Part shown: positions 17,026 through 26,125 of the stretch, piece by piece
How positions within the stretch are numbered: position 1 is the stretch's first letter
Layout of the letters: each line of letters begins with the position of its first letter
Assembly (NCBI GenBank): GCA_023379935.1
Contig: JAMCPD010000009.1
Location: forward strand, 18,083-82,082
Origin: Actinomycetota bacterium
GTDB taxonomy: Bacteria > Actinomycetota > Acidimicrobiia > Acidimicrobiales > JAMCPD01
DNA: 64,000 bases
Direction of reading: 5' to 3'
Program-made: the position numbers and the translations under genes
The notes under the pieces: model-generated
Databases searched by the model: none
Seen by the model: only the letters and a program-made list of their open reading frames with translations
What the model was told of the DNA's origin: nothing

Positions 17026-18267
17026 CTATTTGGTGTCGGAAGGGTCTATTTCATGGGGGAGACCCAAAGAACGTTCCGCAACTATATTTCGCTGTACTTC
17101 AGATGTTCCTCCACCGATAGTCAGCGCGGGGGAAACCAGGAATCCGAACGACCACATGATCTCCTGTCCTGCATTGGCGCCACTGGTCTCATCACCGCGG
17201 GATTCGTTAGGCGAGGATGGTGGTTCAAACGGTGCTTTCTCCACCTTCCCCCATACAGGTTTTTTGGCTGGGTTTGCACCTAGAGGCCCTGTACCTGCCA
17301 ACATTCCCGATGCCTGTGCCATATTCTTGGCTAGATTCATCAACCGTTTTCCATGATCGTCAGCCAAAGCCTTTCTTACCGAAGCCTCCGCACCCGGTGA
17401 GCGACCTGAGATAATAGCGGTAACCGTTCTAAGTCTCAATATCCTGAGTATCTCCGATTCTATATATGCCTCAGCCAGTTGTTGTCTCAAGATAGGATCG
17501 TTGGTTCCCCCTACGGACTTAACTGCATTGATTAAATGATTAGCGGTTGGACCACCTCCCCACAGGGAGCCCTCGCCTGATAACGATACCCGTTCATTGC
17601 CCAAGGTTACTTTGGCCAGCTCCCATCCTCTGTTTACTTCACCTACCAAGTTTTCAGCCGGGATCCGCACTTCATCCAAGAACACCTCGTTGAAGGTGTG
17701 CATAGCTGTCATATCCACTATTGGCCGAACGGTTATACCGGGAGAGTCCATGGGGCATATGAAGTAAGATATACCCTTGTGCTTTGGCGCATTTGGATCT
17801 GTTCTTGCCAGCAGGATTCCAAACTGAGCGACATGAGCAAAAGATGTCCATATTTTTTGTCCGGTAACTACCCAGGTATCTCCATCGGCGACAGCCTTTG
17901 TAGAAAGCCCCGCCAAGTCAGATCCCGCACCCGGTTCACTGAAAAGCTGGCACCATATCTCCTCCGCCGCAAGCATTGGCATCAGGTATCGTTCCTTTTG
18001 GGCTTGAGTTCCTGCATAGAGGATGGTCGGACCTGCCCAACCTATTCCTATGGGATTGTTCGGACGATAGATACCGGCTTTTTTTAGCTCATCATCTATG
18101 ATAAGTTGTGTTATCGGATCGGCACCTTGACCCCATGGTCTTGGCCAGTGAGGAGCTACCCAGGTTCCTTCAGCCAGCTGACGCGGGGTTGGCTTTGGGT
18201 GTTCAGCCAGCCAGGTACGGAACTCAATACGGCGATTATCGTTGTCAGGTGGTAATGCAAAATCCAT
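17026..18267 (-). CDS. Acyl-CoA dehydrogenase
   Basis: FAD enzyme of fatty acid or branched acyl-CoA oxidation. I start it at ATG 18267 (MDFALPPDNDN), because the longer 18303 start adds 12 residues unlike the family. Visible signatures: WCQLFSEPGAGSDLAGLSTKA (FAD/substrate loop), WVVTGQKIWTSFAHVA, and the C-terminal GGGTSEVQRNIVAERSLGLP. The segment of about 30 residues rich in Pro, Ser and Glu (KKPVWGKVEKAPFEPPSSPN) before the last helix is longer than usual for the family. The residue at the common catalytic-Glu position is not clear, as in the FadE-type subgroup. Confidence 0.85.
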   Translation of the reverse strand: MDFALPPDNDNRRIEFRTWLAEHPKPTPRQLAEGTWVAPHWPRPWGQGADPITQLIIDDELKKAGIYRPNNPIGIGWAGPTILYAGTQAQKERYLMPMLAAEEIWCQLFSEPGAGSDLAGLSTKAVADGDTWVVTGQKIWTSFAHVAQFGILLARTDPNAPKHKGISYFICPMDSPGITVRPIVDMTAMHTFNEVFLDEVRIPAENLVGEVNRGWELAKVTLGNERVSLSGEGSLWGGGPTANHLINAVKSVGGTNDPILRQQLAEAYIESEILRILRLRTVTAIISGRSPGAEASVRKALADDHGKRLMNLAKNMAQASGMLAGTGPLGANPAKKPVWGKVEKAPFEPPSSPNESRGDETSGANAGQEIMWSFGFLVSPALTIGGGTSEVQRNIVAERSLGLPHEIDPSDTK

Positions 18268-18495
18268 TACTATTATTGTTACATAGTATGTGCAAATATG
18301 CAAAAACTGATATGGAAGGATCTTATGAACCGTGTTCGTGTAAATTGGGGCTTGAAACTGTCATTTCAATTTATCCTTTCCTTGCCCCTTAGGTAACATT
18401 TTAATGCGACATCTTTCCTGACACAAGGTGAAGTTTAGTTGCAATAGTATCACAACAACCCTCCATAAAAAATCAAACAAGCTGAAGAAAGAAAC

Positions 18496-19635
18496 TTACT
18501 CTATGCCTAAAAACTTTAAGGCACTGTTTGGATAAATCGCCGTCCATGCAGCCTCATCGCCGTATGTCTCATTCCACTCTTTTGGAGGCGTAATAACTTT
18601 CTCTTTCCATTTAAACTCATACCCAAATAATTTCCCTTCACGCTCTTCAACCAGATCAACTTCGCTTTGTTTCCAAGTGCGCCAAAAGTACTGATTAGCA
18701 TATAACTTGGTATACGTTCGCATCTTAAGCCGCTCAACAATTATAAAGTTTTCCCATAGCTTCTCGCCATCTTCACGAATCTCTAAGGGATTGAAATTGT
18801 TAATTACTGCGTTTCTGATGCCAACATCATAGAAAAAGTATTTAGCGGTTTTAGTAACTTCACTGCGCAAATTTCGACTAAAGCCACTAAGCCTAAAGAT
18901 AATATATGATTTCTCTAGCAGATCTAAGTAACGAGCGACCGTATTTTTATCGATATTCAATGAAGAACCGAGCTCTTGGTGAGATACTTTATTACCCACT
19001 TGATAAGCCAGCAGTACGAGTAACTGTAATATCACTCTAGATCCTTTAACTGCTTGATAGGTGAGGATGTCTCTGAGAAGATATAAATCAACAAGCTCTC
19101 GCAAGAAGTCGATTCGCGCTTGGTCATTTTCCGCGGTTATAATATCTGGATACATGCCATATACTAAATAGCTAGGTAGATTTTGCTGGAATAATCTCAT
19201 CGGTACTGACTCATTTGCCAAGACTTCTGTAAGTGCAATCGGAAACAAATAGCGTGTTGTTTTTCGTCCAGTAAGCGGTTCGCCGACTTGACCGGTAAGT
19301 TCAAAAGATGAGGAGCCAGTAACTATAACTGAAACCTCTGGCATGGTATCGTTGATAATCTTTAGGCTTTGACCAATACCTTTGATTGCCTGGGCTTCAT
19401 CTATCGCTAGGATTTTAGCCGTTCCAATGTGCCCCTTCAAAAGGTTGCTGTCGGCACTCTCGAAGGCATGCTGGGTACTAAGCTCATCACCCCTATACAC
19501 TGCCGTCTTCTCTTTTGTTGATGTAATGAAGTTGTTTAAAAGAGTGGTTTTGCCAACCCTACGTGGCCCCAATAGGACCAAAGTTTTACTCTTTTTTAAC
19601 TCATCTGAAATTGATAGATACCTAGGTATATTCAT
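18496..19635 (-). CDS. AAA+ ATPase with C-terminal DUF4143
   Basis: About 380 residues from ATG 19635 (MNIPRYLSISDELKKS); the longer 19692 start is unlikely. N-terminal AAA domain with Walker A LLGPRRVGKTTLL and Walker B KILAIDEAQAI, then ELTGQVGEPLTGRKT, and a DUF4143 domain ending in a PD-(D/E)XK-like segment (SEVDLVEEREGKLFGYEFKWK). These proteins are common in mobile or patchily distributed loci, and their cellular role is unproven. The gene is visibly more A+T rich than its neighbours and lies beside two transposase fragments, consistent with acquisition by transfer. Confidence 0.8.
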   Translation of the reverse strand: MNIPRYLSISDELKKSKTLVLLGPRRVGKTTLLNNFITSTKEKTAVYRGDELSTQHAFESADSNLLKGHIGTAKILAIDEAQAIKGIGQSLKIINDTMPEVSVIVTGSSSFELTGQVGEPLTGRKTTRYLFPIALTEVLANESVPMRLFQQNLPSYLVYGMYPDIITAENDQARIDFLRELVDLYLLRDILTYQAVKGSRVILQLLVLLAYQVGNKVSHQELGSSLNIDKNTVARYLDLLEKSYIIFRLSGFSRNLRSEVTKTAKYFFYDVGIRNAVINNFNPLEIREDGEKLWENFIIVERLKMRTYTKLYANQYFWRTWKQSEVDLVEEREGKLFGYEFKWKEKVITPPKEWNETYGDEAAWTAIYPNSALKFLGIE

Positions 19636-19752
19636 GCCAAAAGTATACCCGACATTCACTATAATATCAATAATACAGTGATGGTTATTCACTATAATTA
19701 TATCGCTAATGACATTTCCCTCTTCTTGTCTTCACCTTTGGTAAAGATCATT

Positions 19753-19977
19753 TTACCTTAGAGATTGTATTTGACTTTCCCAACTTTGCCGCTGATCGAC
19801 GTAGTAAGCCCTGGCTTTTTTACCAATATTGATCTGATACTGCCTAATGCAGTTATAAACTGCTGATTGGGTTAAATCAAAGGGCGGATTCAACTTCGAA
19901 GTGCAACACTTGAGATAGTCTGGTGAGCTGGGAGAACAACTCTTCCACTTACTATTCAATGAGAAAAGGAGTCGCAC
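19753..19977 (-). pseudogene. Possible IS630-type transposase N-terminal fragment
   Basis: A 74-codon leftward frame contains a helix-turn-helix-like segment DLTQSAVYNCIRQYQINIGK followed by KARAYYVDQRQSW. The order (FG(V/I)(S/T)xSAV..(A/C)(I/L)xRY, basic KKxxxY(x)ERD) resembles the DNA-binding start of IS630-family transposases. The catalytic domain is missing. The identification is tentative. Confidence 0.35.
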
Positions 19978-19979
19978 GT

Positions 19980-20115
19980 ATGCATAGTTACAACCAGCTC
20001 ACCAAGGAACAACGATACCAGATTTTCGCAACTGGTTGTGTGCTGGATTGACTCAGACGGAGATAGCTGGATGCGTAGAGGTTCACAAGTCCACAATCTG
20101 CGAGGGTTGGCAACC
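19980..20115 (+). pseudogene. IS30-family transposase remnant, N-terminal, frameshifted
   Basis: After an AAAAGGAG ribosome site, an ATG opens MHSYNQLTKEQRYQIFATGC and stops at TGA; one frame over the similarity continues as CAGLTQTEIAGCVEVHKSTI. Together these match the IS30 N-terminal pattern (YxQLTxEQRYQI, AGLSQTEIA, HKSTISRE). A single frameshift and the loss of everything after the helix-turn-helix show a dead fragment. No terminal inverted repeats were recognised. Confidence 0.75.
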
Positions 20116-20418
20116 CTACTTCAGAATTTTCAATAACTCCGAAATTTTCTACTTTAGACAATTCGCTGTCACAGAAGGCTACGGCAATAGTATCTTTGTG
20201 AACATGCAAGTCCTACATATCTGGTAATCTTTTTCATAAGAGTCTCCCTTACTTGTCGTTGTGGCTCTACATAGATCAAGCATACTACCTATATGCCTAT
20301 GCAATCCACGTGCGGACATTGGCGACCCTTCCATGTTATCTATAAAGGAAAAATGGAAAAAACAGTAGAGGGGGCTGAAGGATGAATGAGAAAATAGCAG
20401 ATAGGATGATGATATACG
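20116..20418. other. Non-coding stretch before the amidase
   Basis: About 300 bp with no supportable gene. It follows the transposase remnant and precedes the amidase ATG. GGATGATG shortly before the ATG is the only ribosome-site-like element seen. I see no tRNA, no clear terminator and no strong -35/-10 pair. Confidence 0.5.
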
Positions 20419-21852
20419 ATGGCTGAAATTCATGATATGTCGGCGTTGGAACAAGGTGCGGCAATCCGTCGCAGGGAAGTTAGCCCGCTTGAACTTGTTG
20501 ATCACTACTTGAGGCGTATTGAGCGCTTATCTGATACGGTTGGAGCTTTTGTTACAGTGACGGCTGAGAAAGCTCGTGAGGCTGCCCGCAAGGCGACCCA
20601 AGATACTATAGCCGGGGACGTATCGGCGGGGGAGGGGCTGTCTCCGTTGTTTGGGGTTCCAACTGCCATCAAGGATCTGAATCTCACAGCAGGGGTTCCG
20701 ACCAAGTTCGGTAGCACCATAACCAAGGATTTTATTGCGCCCCTTGATGACTATGTTGTAGAGCATATGAACAAGGCGGGGCTTATCAGCCTTGGTAAGA
20801 CCAATGTTCCCGAGTTCGGGTTACCGTGTTATACGGAACCCGATGTAGCCCCACCAGCTAGGACCCCTTATGATCGGACTCGCTCGGCCGGAGGTTCCAG
20901 TGGTGGGGGAGCTGCTGCCGTATCCGCCGGCTTGGTACCCGTTGCGCAGGGAAACGACGGAGCGGGGTCTATCAGAATTCCTGCCAGCGTATGTGGACTT
21001 GTGGGTCTAAAGACCTCCAGAGGTCGGATCAGCGGAGGTCCGATTTTTGCTAATATCACCGGGTTGCCCGTCGACGGTCCTCTTTCCCGTACGGTGGCCG
21101 ATGCCGCGGCGTTACTCGACATATTGGCCGGTCCCATGCCGGGTGATCCATACTGGGCGCCACCGCTACCTCCGGGAGAGAAGTTTCTTGATGCCTGCAA
21201 GGTACCGCCGGGTAGATTGCAGGTGGGACGTTATATAGAGCCCATAATACCGGGAGCCGTCGTTGCCGAACAGTGCGTTGTAGCATACGAGGAAGCATCA
21301 AAGCTGTTAGAAGAGTTGGGGCATGATGTTGAAGACTGTGCCCCGCCATTTTCCCCTGACATTGTGCCGAAGTTTGAGACGATCTGGGCTGTGGGGGCGG
21401 CATCGTTGCCCGTTCCGCCGGATTTGGAAGGCCAACTTCGTCCTCTTACCCGCTGGCTTCGTCAAAAAGGTCGTTCTGTCAGTGCTACGGATTTTGCAGA
21501 AGCTCTGGCCGCGGTACAGTTGGCTTCCCGGACTGCAGTTATCAACTCATCCCGTTACGATGTTATTCTCCTTCCCACTCTTGCCCAACCGCCCGTATTG
21601 GTCGGTGCTCTTCGCAATGACCAAGACCCAAGTGCCGACTTTGAGGCCCAGAAGCGTTTTGCACCTTTTACCGCCGCTTATAACGTTACGGGTCAACCAT
21701 CAATCTCTCTTCCTTTGTACTGGACGCCAGACGGCTTACCGATTGGCATCCAGATAGTCGGTCCTCAAGCCAAAGAGGCGCTTTTACTCTCCTTGGCGGC
21801 TCAGTTGGAGAATGTCAAGCCGTGGATAAATCATCGTCCATCGTGTTGGTGA
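20419..21852 (+). CDS. Amidase (amidase-signature family)
   Basis: A 477-residue Ser-Ser-Lys hydrolase. The general-base Lys is in PTAIKDLN (about residue 84), the Gly/Ser-rich signature in RSAGGSSGGGAAAVSAGL (about 154-170) and the nucleophile region in GNDGAGSIRIPAS, completing the Lys / cis-Ser / Ser triad. GatA of the amidotransferase complex has the same fold, but no gatB or gatC lies nearby and the sequence looks like stand-alone amidases (aliphatic, aryl or 6-aminohexanoate type). Substrate unknown. The der gene follows 16 nt later. Confidence 0.85.
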   Translation: MAEIHDMSALEQGAAIRRREVSPLELVDHYLRRIERLSDTVGAFVTVTAEKAREAARKATQDTIAGDVSAGEGLSPLFGVPTAIKDLNLTAGVPTKFGSTITKDFIAPLDDYVVEHMNKAGLISLGKTNVPEFGLPCYTEPDVAPPARTPYDRTRSAGGSSGGGAAAVSAGLVPVAQGNDGAGSIRIPASVCGLVGLKTSRGRISGGPIFANITGLPVDGPLSRTVADAAALLDILAGPMPGDPYWAPPLPPGEKFLDACKVPPGRLQVGRYIEPIIPGAVVAEQCVVAYEEASKLLEELGHDVEDCAPPFSPDIVPKFETIWAVGAASLPVPPDLEGQLRPLTRWLRQKGRSVSATDFAEALAAVQLASRTAVINSSRYDVILLPTLAQPPVLVGALRNDQDPSADFEAQKRFAPFTAAYNVTGQPSISLPLYWTPDGLPIGIQIVGPQAKEALLLSLAAQLENVKPWINHRPSCW

Positions 21853-21868
21853 AGGATTTGTTAGACAG

Positions 21869-23224
21869 GTGAAGGATACCTTTAGATACGCGTCGGGCGA
21901 GTTGCCGTTAGTGGCAGTAGTAGGAAAACCTAATGTAGGCAAATCCACCTTGGTCAACAGGTTGGTTGGGAGTAGGGTGACAATTGTGCAGGAGATTCCC
22001 GGTGTTACCCGGGACAGGAATGAGTTACCCTGCGATTGGAATGGCGTAGAGTTTTTGCTGGCTGATACAGGAGGTTGGACTACAAGCGAAGACTCGTTGG
22101 ATACCAAAGTAGCCATTCAGGCTGTCAACATTTTGCCCGAGGCGCAGGTAGTTCTGTTTGTAGTTGACGTTAAAGTTGGTATAACCGATTATGACGAAAA
22201 GTTGGCAGCGTTGTTGCAACACAGCGCCTCTGCGGTATTACTGGTGGCAAACAAGGTCGATTCTCCCTTAGACGAGCCTGATGCATGGCAGTTCACGCGT
22301 CTTGGCTTAGGTGATCCCTGGATGGTCAGCGCAATACACGGCCGCGGTTCGGGTGACCTTTTAGATGAGGTGGTTAGGTTATTGGCAGCGGTGAAGGTTG
22401 CAGAAAAAAGGAGCGAGGTTCCAAGGAAAACCTCCACTTCAGATCAACACCTTGCTTCGGTGGCTATAATAGGTATTCCAAATGCAGGTAAATCCACCTT
22501 GTTCAATCGTCTGGTCGGGGAAGAACGTTCCATAGTACATGATGTTCCCGGTACCACAAGGGACTCTATCGATACTGTAGTAGCTACTCCACAGGGACGT
22601 TTGCGCTTTATAGATACTGCCGGTATGGCACATAAGGCACAAGGTATTGAGTATTATTCGACGGTTAGAGCACTGAAGTCTTTGGAACTCGCCGATGTAG
22701 CCTTGTTGGTTATTGATGCCTCATTGGGAGTTATTCATCAGGATCAACGCTTGGCGCAAAAAGCACAGCGAATGGGGACAGCAATGATCGTTGTATTCAA
22801 CAAGTGGGATCTTTTGGATACCCAAAACCGACTGGATATTGTGAACGAGTTTAACGATAGGCTGGAGTTCTTGAACTATGCAACCACCATACGTACCAGT
22901 GCTTTAACCGGACGCGGTGTTCACAAGATTTTTAATGCTATCTTTTCTGCGGTTGACTCGTATAATCAACGGGTCAGTACCGGTGAGTTGAACAAAGTTG
23001 TCCAGTCATTACAACAAACCCATCCTGCCCCCGGCGTTAAAATTCGTTACGCTATACAAGGAGCCACAAGACCCCCTACCTTTACCTTGTTTGCATCCAA
23101 ACGTCTTCATCCGACCTATCTACGGTTTGTGGAGCACAAACTGAGAGAAAGCTTTGGTTTTGACGGAACGCCGCTGAAGTTACGAGTACGAGTGTCTGAT
23201 GATAAACAGACACTCAGGCGCTAA
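21869..23224 (+). CDS. der: Ribosome assembly GTPase Der (EngA)
   Basis: A 451-residue double-GTPase needed for 50S subunit assembly. First G domain: GKPNVGKSTLVNRL, DTGG, NKVD; second: GIPNAGKSTLFNRLVG, PGTTRDSIDT, DTAG, NKWD; then a C-terminal KH-like domain (RPPTFTLFASKRLHPTYLRF). All G1-G4 motifs are intact. In many actinobacteria der follows cmk or plsC; here it follows an amidase. The start is GTG with GAAGGA 12 nt upstream. Confidence 0.95.
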   Translation: MKDTFRYASGELPLVAVVGKPNVGKSTLVNRLVGSRVTIVQEIPGVTRDRNELPCDWNGVEFLLADTGGWTTSEDSLDTKVAIQAVNILPEAQVVLFVVDVKVGITDYDEKLAALLQHSASAVLLVANKVDSPLDEPDAWQFTRLGLGDPWMVSAIHGRGSGDLLDEVVRLLAAVKVAEKRSEVPRKTSTSDQHLASVAIIGIPNAGKSTLFNRLVGEERSIVHDVPGTTRDSIDTVVATPQGRLRFIDTAGMAHKAQGIEYYSTVRALKSLELADVALLVIDASLGVIHQDQRLAQKAQRMGTAMIVVFNKWDLLDTQNRLDIVNEFNDRLEFLNYATTIRTSALTGRGVHKIFNAIFSAVDSYNQRVSTGELNKVVQSLQQTHPAPGVKIRYAIQGATRPPTFTLFASKRLHPTYLRFVEHKLRESFGFDGTPLKLRVRVSDDKQTLRR

Positions 23225-23227
23225 ACT
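23222..23227 (+). promoter_or_regulatory. -10-like element for leaderless ctaG
   Basis: TAAACT, overlapping the der stop codon, lies at -12 to -7 from the ctaG ATG. No Shine-Dalgarno is present in the 9-nt gap, so ctaG may have its own leaderless transcript besides read-through from der. Confidence 0.4.
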
Positions 23228-23233
23228 GTCCCC

Positions 23234-24151
23234 ATGACAGCTGTTGTAGTATCTGCCGCCGTATCTGCTCCAACTGTTGCGTTGGTTGTTGTACCTACCG
23301 TTCATCTGACCACTCTGCTTACCCGCTGGCAGTTTGATCCCCTGTCATTGGCCGCCTATCTGGTAGAGGCAACGGTGCTTCTTTTATACTTGTGGGGGGT
23401 GAGACGTTTGAAACAGAAGGGAGGTCATTGGTCTTACGCACGTAGTTTATCTTTTATAAGTGGTATTTTTGTGGTTGTGGTTGCGTTAGGCTCGGGGCTG
23501 GCTTCCTATGATGATTCAGTATTTACAATGCATGTTGTACAGCACATACTTCTTATGAATCTTGCCCCTCCTTTGTTGGCGCTGGGATCTCCTGTTATGC
23601 TGATGTTGCAGACATCTCCGAGGTCTGTCCGTAGAAGAATGCTAAAAGTGTTACACGGTAAAACTGCCAGGTTTTTGAGCCATCCAGCTGTACTAAGTTT
23701 AGCCAACTATGGCACTATGTATAGTTATTTTTTAACACCCTTATATATTCTGTCCATACGAAACAATGTCTATCATGCCTTTGTCCATATGCAGTTTTTA
23801 CTTGTGGGATGTATATTTTGGTGGCCCCTAGTCGGGACAGACCCAATGCCTGCTCGGCGTTACTATCCTATCAGACTGGCTGTTGTGGCTCTTGGCATAC
23901 CGTTTGATAGTTTTTTGGGTATTATTATTATGAGTTTTGCCCATCCAATATCTCCAAACCAAACCGTGGTATCAACTCAAACTGGTGGGGAGGTGCTCTG
24001 GATACTGTTGGGGCTGAGTATGCTGGGTGGCACTTTGGTGGTTGCGTATCAATGGATGAAAGCTGAGGAACGAAAAAGCGCTCGCCAAGACAGGCGATTT
24101 GGTACAGAGTTTGTTGACTATCAGGCAAGTTATGAAACACACTATAAATAA
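23234..24151 (+). CDS. ctaG: Cytochrome c oxidase assembly factor CtaG (caa3 type)
   Basis: A 305-residue membrane protein with seven or more hydrophobic segments. Family marks are the histidine pairs MHVVQHILLMNLAPPLLALG and HAFVHMQFLLVGCIFWWPLVGTDP, and FAHPISPNQ in a later loop. Caa3_CtaG proteins assist copper insertion into the CuB site of heme-copper oxidases. No oxidase subunit genes lie in the window. It follows der by 9 nt. Confidence 0.85.
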   Translation: MTAVVVSAAVSAPTVALVVVPTVHLTTLLTRWQFDPLSLAAYLVEATVLLLYLWGVRRLKQKGGHWSYARSLSFISGIFVVVVALGSGLASYDDSVFTMHVVQHILLMNLAPPLLALGSPVMLMLQTSPRSVRRRMLKVLHGKTARFLSHPAVLSLANYGTMYSYFLTPLYILSIRNNVYHAFVHMQFLLVGCIFWWPLVGTDPMPARRYYPIRLAVVALGIPFDSFLGIIIMSFAHPISPNQTVVSTQTGGEVLWILLGLSMLGGTLVVAYQWMKAEERKSARQDRRFGTEFVDYQASYETHYK

Positions 24152-24178
24152 GTACCGCCGGAAATAAGCGTAACCGAT

Positions 24179-24220
24179 TCAGATCATGCCGGTCAGATCA
24201 TGCCGGTCAGATCATGCCGG
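24179..24220 (+). repeat. 3 x 14-bp perfect tandem repeat
   Basis: TCAGATCATGCCGG occurs three times without change (24179-24192, 24193-24206, 24207-24220) in the gap between the converging ctaG and sufU genes. It overlaps no gene and no clear terminator hairpin was found in it. Confidence 0.95.
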
Positions 24221-24276
24221 CGCGCCTATTTAGGTATGCCTACAGCAGGCTTATAAAGAAAGTTTTTGCCCGTTTT

Positions 24277-24813
24277 TTATCCGACTTCCTCCAAGCCTTG
24301 AATTAGGGTGTTCCATGCCAGAGTAGCGCATTTTATGCGCACCGGAAACTGCACGACTCCGCGCAAGGCGGTTAATTCGCCGAGTTTGGAGTCCTCAAGC
24401 GTTTGTTCAACGATTCCATCGTCATCCAGATTGTCATCGACCTCCCCCGGATCGTTGTCGGCTAGTTTACCTTGGGTTGAGGTTTCGTCACCGGCTAATT
24501 GGGCTTTGTGCACTGACATCATTGATTTGAATGACTGAATGAACTGTTGGATCTCGGCTATATGTTTGCCTTTGATGGCTTCTGACATCATAGAAGCTGA
24601 TGACTGGCTGATAGAGCAGCCGCGTATATCAATTTTTACATCTTTTAGTATGTCGCCTTCTATGTCTAAGTACAAAGTTATCTCATCTCCGCACAATGGG
24701 TTGAAGCCGACGGTACGAATTGCAGGCGGCGATTTCAGCTCCCCGGTGTTTCTGGGGTTTCTGTAGTGATCAAGTATTATTTCACGATATAAATCTTCTA
24801 AGTCAGGCGTCAC
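24277..24813 (-). CDS. sufU: SufU-type Fe-S assembly protein / sulfurtransferase
   Basis: A 178-residue zinc protein that takes persulfide sulfur from SufS. The three cysteine ligands are present in NPLCGDE, IRGCSISQSSASMM and KCATLAWNTL, and the Asp next to the first Cys is kept. The loop between the second and third Cys is expanded by an acidic, poorly conserved stretch (DNDPGEVDDNLDDDG) compared with the usual about 150-residue proteins. Last gene of the sufC-sufS-sufU operon. Confidence 0.9.
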   Translation of the reverse strand: MTPDLEDLYREIILDHYRNPRNTGELKSPPAIRTVGFNPLCGDEITLYLDIEGDILKDVKIDIRGCSISQSSASMMSEAIKGKHIAEIQQFIQSFKSMMSVHKAQLAGDETSTQGKLADNDPGEVDDNLDDDGIVEQTLEDSKLGELTALRGVVQFPVRIKCATLAWNTLIQGLEEVG

Positions 24814-24877
24814 TGTTTAAACCTATCTGGCATTCTTCATACTAATTATTTCGGTCCATTCTAGCATCGCTATCATT

Positions 24878-26125
24878 TTAGCCGAAAATATCCTTAACTT
24901 TTCCCAACCCGTCTCCCAATGCGACGATGTCGTTAAAGTCATTATATATATAAACCGATGCCCGTGCTGTGGAAGTAACGCCAAGTCGGCGCATAAGCGG
25001 TTTTGCGCAGTGATGGCCGGCTCTTATGCATATACCCTCAGAGTCTAAAATCTGTGCAAGGTCATGGGGGTGGACATCTTTGTATGCGAAAGAGAACACG
25101 CCTCCTCTGTGTTTGGCATCTTTGGGCCCATGGATCGATAAATCATCTCCAAACCGCTTTTTTAAGTGATCGAAGGTGTATTCAATCATCTCTATTTCAT
25201 GTTCGCGTATTTTAGACATACCGATATTTTTAAGATACTTAACTGCTTCCAAAAGTCCCACCGCTTCTGCTATAGGCGGGGTTCCTGCTTCAAATTTCCA
25301 AGGGATCTCAGTAGGGCGGAAGCCCTCCAATGTGACGTCTGCTATCATCTCGCCCCCACCAAGGAAAGGTGGCATCTTGTCCAGAATATCTGTTGGTGCC
25401 CAAAGTATGCCGATCCCTGTGGGCCCTAACATCTTATGTCCCGTAAAAGCCAGAAAGTCACAACCGATTTGCGCTACATCGGTTGGTAGGTGAGGAACGA
25501 ATTGAGCACCATCCGCTAATACCAGCGCACCCGCATCGTGAGCCATTGCTACTATTTCTGAAATATCATTTATAGTACCAAGTACGTTGGACATCAGAGT
25601 TATCCCGACAAGTTTTACGCCATCTAACTGACGTTTCAAGTCATCCAAGATTAAATATCCGTCGTCGGTAATCTTCAGATACCTGATTTCAAAGCCGATT
25701 TGAGAAGCCATTATTTGCCAAGGGACAATATTGGCGTGATGTTCCATCTCGCTTAGCAGTACGACATCTGCGGGTTTTAAGTTACCCCTTCCCCAAGATT
25801 GGGCAACAAGGTTTATAGATTCGGTAACGTTTTTTGTGAAGACGATCTCTCTTTCAGGGTTTGGCGCGTTGATGAACTCTCCGACTTTCAGCCTTGCATC
25901 CTCAAACAAGCGGGTTGCCTCTTCCGCTATCGTATATACCCCGCGATGTACATTTGCATGGGTGGTTGAGTAGTAGTGCTCCATGGCATTGATCACCGTC
26001 AACGGCAACTGTGAGGTTGCGGCAGAGTCTAAGTAAACCAGTCGCGGAACTCCTTTTTTACCGGGTCCACCTTGGCTGAGCAGAGGAAAATCTTTTTTTA
26101 TACTACTGATGTCAAGTTGCGCCAT
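24878..26125 (-). CDS. sufS: Cysteine desulfurase SufS
   Basis: A PLP enzyme of 415 residues that releases sulfur from cysteine as an enzyme persulfide. Visible: substrate and PLP residues in TKNVTESINLVAQSW and LSEMEHHANIVPWQ, the PLP lysine in FTGHKMLGPTGIG, and the active-site Cys in IRAGHHCAKPLMRR, with the short loop of group II enzymes. The gene overlaps the 3' end of sufC by 28 nt and lies 64 nt before sufU, its sulfur acceptor. Confidence 0.95.
   Translation of the reverse strand: MAQLDISSIKKDFPLLSQGGPGKKGVPRLVYLDSAATSQLPLTVINAMEHYYSTTHANVHRGVYTIAEEATRLFEDARLKVGEFINAPNPEREIVFTKNVTESINLVAQSWGRGNLKPADVVLLSEMEHHANIVPWQIMASQIGFEIRYLKITDDGYLILDDLKRQLDGVKLVGITLMSNVLGTINDISEIVAMAHDAGALVLADGAQFVPHLPTDVAQIGCDFLAFTGHKMLGPTGIGILWAPTDILDKMPPFLGGGEMIADVTLEGFRPTEIPWKFEAGTPPIAEAVGLLEAVKYLKNIGMSKIREHEIEMIEYTFDHLKKRFGDDLSIHGPKDAKHRGGVFSFAYKDVHPHDLAQILDSEGICIRAGHHCAKPLMRRLGVTSTARASVYIYNDFNDIVALGDGLGKVKDIFG

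Noticed and set aside
20179..20505. Leftward 108-codon frame before the amidase
   Set aside because: Overlaps the amidase start on the other strand and shows no recognisable domain.
24380..24480. Acidic segment of sufU as a frameshift artefact
   Set aside because: The frame is continuous and the third cysteine motif follows correctly, so it is a true loop expansion.
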